From Struthidea cinerea (lineage: Eukaryota; Chordata; Aves; Passeriformes; Corcoracidae): a DNA stretch of 64,000 bases. The notes below the pieces were generated by a model that worked only from the letters and a program-made list of their open reading frames with translations, ran no database searches and was not told the DNA's origin. The stretch's first letter is position 1. Every line of letters begins with the position of its first letter. Both the position numbers and the translations under genes were made by a program. The DNA lies in assembly GCA_013397865.1 (NCBI GenBank), contig VZTI01001047.1, forward strand, positions 186,001-250,000. Direction: 5' to 3'. Of the stretch, positions 42,001 to 50,716 are shown piece after piece.

Positions 42001-45000
42001 GTAAGAAAAACTCCTCAATCTTCTGTCTTGGAAAGTCATTAGTTGCTAATATAAATATTGCATTAAATAATAAATTTTGTTCACAAACTGCTGCGCCCAA
42101 AGGCTTTGAATACTGTATGGCACCTGTCAAACGAAAATAAGTTATAAATAGCATTTACCTCTTCTTTCACTCTTCATTGTAAGACATTTTTCCCAAGAAT
42201 AAACTCACTCTAATTCTCTTCTGTGAACAGCAAACCTTTCACTTGTAAGATTTGGAAATCATAGCTAAAATAGGACGCTATCTGCTTTCCATCTATCACT
42301 GGTAGATCATCCTACCTTTTTCATTCACTCCCCGAAAACTAGTATCAATAGTTGCTTGGCTATTCCAGCAGCTTTGTCCTGTTTCATTTCTGACCATTTC
42401 CATCCACTAAAACGCTGCTTAAAATAATTCTCTCTCTTCCTGCATCTTATTCTACTGGCCCAATTTTAAAAATGCTTTTTGCATTATGTTAAGCACAGTT
42501 GACTGTGTACTTTTTTTACTACCATCCATTCTTCTAACAAACTTCTATTCATATTTTAAATCCCTTTTTCTACTTACAATCTTTTCCTACAAAAAATCCT
42601 GCAGACATGTTTCTTCTCTTACTGTTAAAAAACCACATCAGCTATTTCCTATTGTATTTCCCATCTTTTACTTTGTGGAGCCGGCTCTGCCACTAAGCAA
42701 CCCTGACAACGCCACTGAGAAAGATTATATGAAGTTTTTGATGTTCAACATTCACCTAGGGTTTTTTTTTTTTTTAACACTTCTCTTTGTGCAAAGTAAT
42801 ACAGAACCTCCTAGAGGTTATTTGGCTATTTTTGAGTTTTGCCACTGGCTCTCACTTTACTACTTTAAGTGATTGCTCTAGATTTGCTAGGCATACTCTC
42901 TTCATCTTACTTGCTTGAAATCTTGTTCCAAGATACCCTTTTACTATCTATTAAGCCTTTTTTTTAATTAGCATACCTATCTGCTGTTACAGTCCTTTAA
43001 CTATTATTAGCAACAATTATTACTAGCTATGGCTTACTTTCATAGAAACATAGCTAAAAAGATCCTTTAAAAAGAAAAAGGCACTAAGCACAAACACAGA
43101 AACAAGCCTTCTCCAAGTACCTGCCATTCCACTTATCCCTAAATGCTATTTCTGATCACAGACCACCACTGCAGACACACATTAACAGGCAAAAAGAACC
43201 TCATGAAGATGTATCTGCTAATCCAGCTGCAGAAAGTAATTATCAGATTTAAGAAACCAATGAACAGTATTTCAGAACGAACACACAGGAAGAAAGTAAC
43301 TACAGTTCTCAGCATCTCAAGCACTCCAGAGGGGGAAGATGCACAGCCTCTGAAGGGTGTGAAAGAGCTGCGCTGAGTACCCACTTGTCAGTAAGTGTTC
43401 ACTCCTAGCTACAAGTTGGGGCCATTTCCGTAAATCCACCTTCACATCCCCATGGGAGTTAGGCAGCCTTTTATTTAAAACAGGCCCTAAGGGCCCAGCT
43501 GCACTTCGGTCAGTCGTAGGGGTGTTAAAAAGCACACCTACAAAACCCCTAGACTTTATGCATACTTTGTCAGCATCCTTTAACTGCGGCAAGGCATTCG
43601 AAAAGCAGTATCTTTACTACCAACGACTATGAATTTCGACTGAATTACAGGAACATAAATTCTTCAACCTTAACTGCTAGAAGTTGATATTTACTATGTC
43701 AAAGAAACTAGGAGCAAAAAAAATCAGAGATATAAACACAAAACAAGCAATATTTTTTAAAATAAAAATACTAAAAATAAACACAAACTGAAGGTGTTTC
43801 AATCTGCTATGATAAACAGATTAAAAACATATTCAAGTTGTGGTTAGAGACAGACTTTTTTTCCCATCATACACAAAACAGCTCTCAAAATATCAATAAA
43901 CATGAGCTCAATTCAAAGCAGGTACCCCTGTGAGATAGTTACCCACGCATTTTTCAAGCTAGTCTCCAGATTTAAGCAGCAGCATTCACAGAAATGATCC
44001 TGAATTCTTTGGATATCAAATGCATTTCAAAGCTCTTCAAAACCAGTCCAGTTTCGTATTTTTGCTGGACGCTCAGACCTGCCTGGGAGCAGGCTCTGAC
44101 CGGACACCTGTGGAATGCTCCAGCAGCAGACAGTACAAGATAAGAAATTCCCTGAAGTGGCAGGGAACATTGCTGTTATATCTGTGCATACAGATAAGTA
44201 TCTTGATTTAGAAGGGATCATTCTTTTGTCTCAGGAAGGTGGCAGTGCCTGGGAAGCCTGCAGTGTCCTGAGGAGGTCAAACAGAATAACTATTGTTCCA
44301 CCAATGTGCTGCAATTCAAGAACACTACTGCTTCAAATCACTCCTCTGCAAAAGTGTTCAAAAGCAAACACCAGCTTCCCTCCAAACACTTAAAAACGCA
44401 TTGAATCCAGTCCCCAAAAGCAAAACACATATTACAGACAACATTTTAAAAATTAAACGACAATCGATGTGGCACAGGAGGCTGGAAACAAAATCTTGTC
44501 TCTGCTCTGTCTCCAATACATCAGTTAAAAGTCTGCCTCCCAGCAGCTCTACAGATCACATCACTGCTATTTATTTCATTCTCTGGTTACCTCTACCACT
44601 GGCATTTGAACCGGTTTATTACAATCTGGCATATCAGCATACCTGAGCAACAGAGCTGGACAGGAAGAACACTGAACAAGGATCTAGGGAAGTCGTGCTG
44701 TTCTCGTGACATGCTTGCAACATTAGTCAAGACTTTCCACTTCCTACACCCACATTTTCTCTCCCATTCTTGGTATGTTCAAACAGATGCAGCAGTTACC
44801 AAGTAAATATCCTTGCCTCGATGCAGGCCCTACATCTTGCAGTAACTGATGATTATCCTAAGAGTTCTGTGATTCCACCTTGTTATGCACTTTGTTCTAT
44901 TCAATTTCCTTGTCTCCACCATTTTAAAAGATTAAACTGAATTAATTTACATATTTTGGGGCTGTGTTTTTTCAGGGATGAATTATGAAATAGTTCCCCT

Positions 45001-46689
45001 AGGATTAAGCTAAACCATATATTCAGGTTTCTGAGCAGGCTGTACTGTGAATTTGCTGCACTCTGATGTCATCCCACCCCTCACCTTCAAAGGTACCTCT
45101 AAATGGCCACCAAAGCTCTAGGCCAACCGTCCAGTGGTATCAAAATCTGCTCCCATGCAGAAGTCCTGTTATATGGCAGTAGGACCTGGAATACTTCAGA
45201 AGAAGCATTCCCCATCACTGGGAGTAGCAAAACCTAACTGATAAAAAGCACCTGGCACCCACAGTACCTAACAGAGGGTTTTAAATAAGTAACGTAAGTC
45301 CTGAGTACTGAGAACCCCATCAGAATAAATATTCAGGAAAGTCATCTTCAAAGTGCATTATATTCAAAACGGACCCTGGAACCCACTGACCATATGAGAA
45401 GGAATCCTTGCAACAGGAAAGCACGTAGTACAACCAGGGAAGGTACAGTCCCTGTATGTGAGATCCTCTGTCTCACCTTCTATAAAAGAAGTGCTATTTA
45501 AACTTTCGTGTATTTAATGACACGACCCACACCCATTCAACAGGCACAACAGGAAAAATGCCTTTTTCTGAAGCTCTTACAATTCATCAGCAACCCATTC
45601 TGAATACCAGAACAAAAATGATGTTGTAAGCTACTCAAACTAAGAAAAACTGTTAGCAAAGAAGGTATAAATATACAACACAAAGCAGTGGTGCTGGTTT
45701 TAAACTAACAGGAATAGGTGTTCCTGATTTATGAAGTCCAGTGTCGTGCGACAGGCTTGAGAAGTTCCTTCACCACAGAGAAGTCCCACAAAACTTTAAG
45801 TATACATTATTTGATACAGCCCCTGAATGCCAAACACACACCATACAACAAAGAGATAGCATGTTTAAAAAAAATTTATCACAAAAAGATGAAATCTCCA
45901 TTAGAAAGAAAACAATGTGATGTCTAATGAGTTTTGGTTAAAAAAACAGTGACAAAAGCTCTATTCACGATGATATCTTTTGCATTTAAGATTACCAGTA
46001 TTTCTTTTTGTTCATTAACTCTTCTTCTCTTAGTTTTTCCCTTGCATAAAACATACAGAAATAACATTTCATGAAAGTTACCTATAACTTGTTACTGTAT
46101 TTTCAGTTACTAAATCTCTACATTATCTCCCCTGCAGCTATTAGCAGCAGTATCTGACAAGTACGTGTTCTTCTGCAGTACTCAAGAGTTATGACTACAT
46201 GTAAAATCCATAAAGCCAGCATAAGATGAGCTTTTATTTTGCAGCATCACCTCGGCTTTTTTTTTTTTTTTAACTGCAACACACTGGCCATAATTCATCC
46301 AAAAGAACTGAGTACATGGAAGGTTTACAAATCGAGACTCAACGCTATTACTGATTGTAAAGCATAGGAAAAAACGGGTGATAGTGACCAACAGGAACCA
46401 AAATTAAATCAAATACTTCAGAAAGTGAGTAACTATACTGACTGATGCGATGTCTGGACAAGAAAAAGATGCTGTAGATGTTCAAAACCAGTAATGTCCT
46501 TGATTTACGATCCGAACATCACATGCGAGACAAGATCACTCTCCAGATAGTTGTTACTTAACTCGTGCCAGAAGATGATAATTTCATTGCAAAGCAAACC
46601 GCGATTCTTGGATTCCTTCCAAGAATTTCAAAGCGAGAAGGGCAGAAGATACATACGTACAGAGCACCTTGCAATAAATCTCCGAACTT
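33077..46689. other. AT-rich non-coding stretch up to the CpG island
   Basis: I see no recognisable exon on either strand. The longest frame, 38244-38783 on the + strand (179 codons), lacks any recognised domain and looks like chance. An A-rich tract is present at about 37988-38060 and a T run at about 46257-46271. GC and CpG rise only after about 46,550. The stretch probably includes the proximal part of a very long first intron of a leftward gene. Confidence 0.55.
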
Positions 46690-47002
46690 ATAAAGTTCCC
46701 AGGTGCGCACACACACAGCGTTAACAGCTCATCGGGAGCGTCCGAACATCTCCCCGGGTCCAGGCTCTGCGCAGCCCGCAGCGCACCCGGGAGCGCTGCC
46801 CGGGCACGGCTGGGCACAGCCGCCAGCTTCGCCGCCCCTCCGCGGGCTCCGCGGTGCCGGGTAGAGCCCCGAGCNCGGGACCGGCGCGGAGCGACCCGCG
46901 GCTGCGCGCCGGGATCCGCCGGGATCCGCGTCCCGACTTCCATCCGCGGGGTGAGGGTGACCCCGGGGAGCGGCGCCGGGCAGCGGCAGCTGCTCGCGAC
47001 TT

Positions 47003-47163
47003 NNNNNNNNNNNNNNNNNNNNNNNNNNNNNNNNNNNNNNNNNNNNNNNNNNNNNNNNNNNNNNNNNNNNNNNNNNNNNNNNNNNNNNNNNNNNNNNNNN
47101 NNNNNNNNNNNNNNNNNNNNNNNNNNNNNNNNNNNNNNNNNNNNNNNNNNNNNNNNNNNNNNN
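47003..47163. other. Assembly gap of 161 N inside the CpG island
   Basis: A run of 161 N is flanked by very GC-rich sequence, typical of sequencing drop-out. It may hide a first exon of the leftward gene or transcription start sites. Confidence 0.98.
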
Positions 47164-47296
47164 TGCCGCCGCCTCCTTTCGCGGAGCGGCCGCCGGGCGC
47201 TCCCGTCAGCGCAGGGACCGTCCGGCGGCTCCGCGCGCTCCGCGCCGCCCCGACCGCCCCCAAAACATTGCGCGGCCGGCGGCAGCGCCACCCCAC

Positions 47297-47308
47297 CGCG
47301 CATGCGCG
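47297..47308. promoter_or_regulatory. NRF1 site
   Basis: CGCGCATGCGCG is a perfect palindromic NRF1 element, typical of TATA-less CpG-island promoters. Confidence 0.8.
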
Positions 47309-47337
47309 ACACCTCCCCCGCGCCCTCCCCTCCCCAC

Positions 47338-47345
47338 CCAATCGG
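47338..47345 (+). promoter_or_regulatory. CCAAT box (NF-Y type)
   Basis: CCAATCGG matches the NF-Y core with a preferred 3' flank. It lies 30 bases right of the NRF1 site. GC boxes follow at 47356-47363 and 47375-47383. Confidence 0.6.
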
Positions 47346-47471
47346 GTGGTGGCCCGGGGCGGGCCCTGGCAGTCGCCCCGCCCACCCGGCTGCTCATTTG
47401 CGTAACACGCGGACGGGGCGGGGAGAGTGCGTACAGCGCAGGCCACGCCCCGGCGACCGCCTTGTTGCAGT

Positions 47472-47490
47472 GGATGCCGGGAGTTGTAGT
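47472..47490 (-). promoter_or_regulatory. ZNF143/SBS-type site, minus orientation
   Basis: The minus strand reads ACTACAACTCCCGGCATCC. This closely matches the ZNF143 SBS motif (ACTACAAYTCCCAGMATGC) that is common in bidirectional vertebrate promoters. It pairs with an oppositely oriented copy at 47742. Confidence 0.8.
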
Positions 47491-47631
47491 TTTCTCGCAG
47501 GCCGCGCTGCGCGCGTCCGCTCGGGGATCGCAGGCCCTGCCTGCGCCCGCCAGCGCTGCCGCTCCCCGGCAACCGGCGGGTCACCGACAGCTGGCTGTCC
47601 GTGAGCGGAAACACGGGGGAGGCGTGAAACA

Positions 47632-47649
47632 AGTTCCTTGGCAACGGCG
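47632..47649 (+). promoter_or_regulatory. Imperfect RFX X-box
   Basis: AGTTCCTTGGCAACGGCG contains a perfect GGCAAC half-site preceded by a degenerate GTTCC half. RFX factors bind GTTRCCNNGGYAAC elements in promoters of ciliary genes, which fits CFAP99 downstream. The 14-mer CCTTGGCAACGGCG recurs exactly at 47769. Confidence 0.5.
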
Positions 47650-47659
47650 GCAAACAACT

Positions 47660-47671
47660 GCCGCCATCTTG
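47660..47671 (-). promoter_or_regulatory. YY1 site
   Basis: GCCGCCATCTTG on + is CAAGATGGCGGC on the minus strand, a full YY1 consensus. Promoter YY1 sites usually sit just downstream of the start site, with AAGATGGC in the sense direction. This orientation therefore suggests a leftward transcript starting slightly to the right. Confidence 0.75.
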
Positions 47672-47741
47672 TTTCCCCTATCGTGTAGTTCCGCGCACCC
47701 AGTCGCGCCGTTTCGCTACACTGAGGAGGGCTCGCGAAAGG

Positions 47742-47760
47742 ACTACAGCTCCCAGCAGCC
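47742..47760 (+). promoter_or_regulatory. ZNF143/SBS-type site, plus orientation
   Basis: ACTACAGCTCCCAGCAGCC matches the SBS core ACTACANNTCCCAGCA. With the minus-oriented site at 47472 it forms a divergent pair about 250 bases apart. Confidence 0.75.
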
Positions 47761-47768
47761 CCCGCGCC

Positions 47769-47782
47769 CCTTGGCAACGGCG
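47769..47782 (+). promoter_or_regulatory. RFX/X-box-like half-site, second copy
   Basis: CCTTGGCAACGGCG is identical to 47636-47649. A further GGCAAC half-site lies at 47568-47573. The full inverted half is missing here, so binding would be weak or would need a partner. Confidence 0.45.
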
Positions 47783-48045
47783 CGCTCGGGGTCCGTGCGG
47801 CCGGAGGGACCGCGCCGGGACACGGACGGCGCGCGCCCGGAGGGGGCAACTGGGAGCGGGATCGGGAGCGCCGGGAACAGCCAGGGACGAGAAGAGGAGC
47901 GGCGGTGCAAGGCAGATGTGGCCGTACGTGACACCTCCGGAAAGAAAGCCGGGTGCAATTCCCGATGTGTGAAAGTAGCGCGTGCCCTGGGCAGGCTCGT
48001 GACTCCTTCGCTCCTTTATTTTTTCGTAGAAAAAATATCTATTTC

Positions 48046-48300
48046 GTAGAATCACAGAATGGTTTGGGTTGAAAGGAACCTTAAAGCTCATCTATTTCCA
48101 ACCCCCTGCCATGGGCAGGGACACCTTCCACTTGACCGGGTTGCTCAGAGCCCCATCCAACCTGGCCCCGAACGCTGCCAGGGATGGGGCATCCACAAAT
48201 TCTCTGGCCAACCTGTGCCAGTGCCTCACCACCCTCACAGGGAAGAATTTCTCCCCAATATCTAATCTAAATCTACCCTCTTCAGTGTTCATATTTATTA
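48046..48300 (-). mobile_element. CR1 LINE 3' end next to the CpG island
   Basis: GTAGAATCACAGAATGG is followed by TTGGGTTGAAAGGAACC, CCCCTGCCATGGGCAGGGAC, GGGATGGGGCATCCAC and a GGGAAGAATTTCTCCCCAATA-like block. This is the CR1 3' end on the opposite strand. It is comparatively well preserved, hence fairly young. It lies within the probable 5' intron of CFAP99, antisense to it. The right boundary is approximate. Confidence 0.93.
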
Positions 48301-50588
48301 GATCTTTATAAGTACAGTAGAAAAGATCAAGGGGGCCTGTGTTACACTGTGGACAGGGTTGCTGGGCTTTGCTCCCTGAAATTCTAGGCAAGGAGCCAGC
48401 CTTGGTGTCCATTTGTTAACTCACCTCATAAATATAATACAACTTATTTGCAGAAGGTTTTGTACAATATGTATTTAACTGTAAAGTTATACAAGATAAT
48501 AGATAAAAAATACCATGTCATATTAAGGAAAACAGTTGCAGTAGGTATGCAAAACATTGAAATACATGAAAATTAAAATTAGGACCCTCAAAGTGAACAT
48601 TTTCCATCTGATCTGTCTGAATTTTGCAGGGAGGTTTAGTTCAGCTGTTTTTAAGAAGGACAACTTTCATCAGAGGAAATGCAATCTCAGTCTTTCTAGG
48701 CCAGGAACATAGGAGCAGATGTAAAACCTGAAAGAATCTTTCAGGTCATTGAAACCAACCCCTACAATTGTGGCCAGTCTTATCCTATGTAATTGCTTTC
48801 AAAATATCTCCAAGCTCCACTCTGAAATAAGGTTAAGTGAGGTTCTCACCTCCTTTAACTGAAATCTACAGCTGATAATGGAAAAAAATTTCTACCATTT
48901 TATACACAGTATAAATTTGTATCATTTTTGTACATAGTAATTGGAGTATTTTTCTAACCAACTGTGTGGAAATAAGGTGCATAACATAGCAGAAACATTT
49001 TTTTCCTGATGTGTATGTTTTAAAACATTGACAATAATAATAGCAGCTTCTTTAATTAGAAGTGGGGTTCTTTCTGTTAAGAACCCCTGTATGTCCAGAG
49101 ATCTGAAGGCATTACTATACATCTTAGTTTTCACATTCCAGTTTTTGGGTTTAATTATTGTTATTTGCGGGGAGGGGTGAATATCAGAGTGTGAGAGCTC
49201 AAATTTCTTACTGCTATGCCAGAAGAAAAAGCATTTGTTACTGGTAGAGAAGTTGGAGCCTGAATTATGATTCATCCTGAAGTACAGAGATATTTCTCTC
49301 TGGCTCATCTGAAATCCCTTGTGAGTGTAAGAACCTTGGCAGGTTCTTACCTGAGAAACAAATGATTCTCAAAGGAGCGGAGTAACAGTGATTCCCCTGC
49401 ACAGTAGTGCCTCTTCCTGTGTTTGCCATCCCTTGTCATGATCCAACCCTGTTTTGCTGGACTTTTTTTTTTTTTGGACATCTTTTCTTGATCATAACAG
49501 GTACCTAAAAGGTTATATTGAACATAACCACAGACAAACTCTTCTTTTCAATGCCTTGAGATTAGTAATGAAAAGTGCTATTTAGACAGTAAGATAGTGC
49601 TGAACGGCAGAGTACAATACCACTGTGTCTCGAAATGTTATAATATTTTAAAGCAAGAAATGAACTGTGTTTACCGCAGTGGTAATGAATCATCTTGATC
49701 AAACATTCTTTTCTACCATCAAAATATGATGATATATAAAATACAAGAACTATTTTAAAAAATACATTTTTATTTTCACCATGGAAAGTTACTTTTGTGC
49801 TTTTTTCCCATTGCTAAACCAGATTAATGACTTTCAGGCCTGATAATTGCTGTCATTGGTCCTTCATACACAAAAACATGTGCATGTGTAGGAACAAATG
49901 TATTATAGTTCTTGTCATCTGAACATTAAAATCGAGGTAACCAGTCCTACACATTCTCAGACATATGGGTAAGACATCATTTGAAGTAGACAAAATCCAG
50001 TCACTTCACAAGCAAAGCATCAAACATAACAAGTACTCAACTGCTGTGCCTTCAGAAGCCTTGGCAGTGGCCCAGACCACTGAAGTGCTGTGATCACGGC
50101 CCAGCCTGCTGACCAACAGTCATTGCTTCCTTATAATTCCTCTCTGTTCCTATTCTTTTGTTGCTTTTGAAAAACAGGCTGTTGACAGCAACATGTGATG
50201 AGATTTAAGACTAAAATTTTGCTTTCTGTTGCATCTCACTGGGAAGAGCAGTGTGTTAAATAGGAGCTGTATGCACACAGGAAAAAATCCATGCTTTTCT
50301 CTATATTATCTTTAATTATATTTTGTCAAATAACCTGGTGCAGTAACCATTTATCCTTATGATATTTTCAGATATTTACAATATGTCATTATGTCTTCTA
50401 TTTTTTTTTATGTTTGTGCTGTGTTTTCATTTCTCTTATCAGCTGTTCTGACTAACTGTGATCTTGAAAGCTTGACCAAAATGTTCTCTTCTACATTACT
50501 GCAGTGTAACTTCTATATGAGCCTATCACCATGCATTATGCCGCAACTGAAGGGGGCATGAAAAAGTAATGATTTTCTGTATTTATAG
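48301..50588 (+). other. Non-coding stretch, probable first intron of CFAP99
   Basis: This lies between the CpG island and the first coding exon. It holds a possible decayed CR1 end (48717-48815) and otherwise AT-rich sequence. No exon or RNA gene was recognised. Its 3' boundary is the TTTATAG acceptor at 50588. Confidence 0.6.
48717..48815 (-). mobile_element. Possible ancient CR1 3' end
   Basis: CTTTCAGGTCATTGAAACCAACCCC resembles the CR1 GGTCATCTAGTCCAACCCC block. GCTTTCAAAATATCTCCAAG resembles the CR1 GGCTTTTGAATATCTCCAAGG block at about the right distance. It is highly diverged and could be coincidence. Confidence 0.45.
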
Positions 50589-50716
50589 GATTCTCCATGG
50601 TGAAGATGGTCAGCCATAGAGAACTTATTGCACTAATAGTGCAACAGCTTAACAAGTTTAACCCTGAAAATCAGAGCATGGAGGATTTCTTGAATGAATC
50701 AGCTATGATGTTGCAG
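50589..50716 (+). CDS. CFAP99: CFAP99, first coding exon
   Basis: The exon is bounded by an acceptor (TTTATAG, ending 50588) and a donor (CAG|GTATAT, from 50717). It contains the first part of a cilia- and flagella-associated protein of the motile axoneme. The frame from ATG at 50597 gives 40 codons with no stop and ends in phase 0. The residues include SHRELIALIVQQLNKFNPEN and FLNESAMMLQ, which match the N-terminal helix pattern I recall for CFAP99 (hydrophobic helix, F-x-P, FL-x-x-A-x-x-LQ). A second in-frame ATG at 50606 has the better start context (AAGATGG) and may be the real start. The frame is also open leftwards to the acceptor, so a start in an upstream exon cannot be excluded. Identification is by memory of the family and by agreement with the two later exons. 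Confidence 0.83.

Larger units (their letters stand above)
1..46680 (-). other. Putative large 5' intron of a minus-strand gene, possibly ZFYVE28
   Basis: No coding sequence of this gene is seen in the window. The proposal rests on three indirect points. The CpG island at about 47 kb has bidirectional-promoter features. In human the divergent partner of CFAP99 is ZFYVE28, which encodes an endosomal FYVE-domain protein that modulates EGFR signalling. The + strand left of the island is A>T and C>G, the skew expected if the minus strand is the coding strand. I looked for the early ZFYVE28 coding exon on the minus strand and did not find it. An intergenic desert, or a different gene, remains possible. 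Confidence 0.4.
46690..47990. promoter_or_regulatory. CpG island, probable bidirectional promoter
   Basis: This is the only CpG-dense, GC-rich block in the window. It holds many CG dinucleotides, several GC boxes (for example GGGGCGGGG at 47415-47423), an NF-Y-type CCAATCGG, an NRF1 palindrome, a YY1 site, two ZNF143-type sites and X-box-like half-sites. There is no clear TATA box. It lies about 2.6 kb upstream of the first recognised CFAP99 coding exon and is probably its promoter. An untranslated first exon is expected here, but I cannot fix its donor site. The long GC-rich open frames across it are artefacts of few stop codons and of Ns. It is interrupted by an unknown base at 46875 and a gap at 47003-47163. 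Confidence 0.88.

Noticed and set aside
42486..42872. 128-codon hydrophobic frame suggesting a membrane protein
   Set aside because: The hydrophobic residues come from T-rich low-complexity DNA. There is no start context and no family resemblance.
46584..47653. Long GC-rich frames (up to 310 codons) across the CpG island
   Set aside because: They run through the 161-N gap and exist because GC-rich DNA has few stop codons. There is no domain and no conserved composition.
47462..48049. 195-codon plus-strand frame over the island
   Set aside because: Arg/Ala/Ser-rich chance frame over promoter motifs. It is not contiguous with the CFAP99 reading frame by any visible splice donor.
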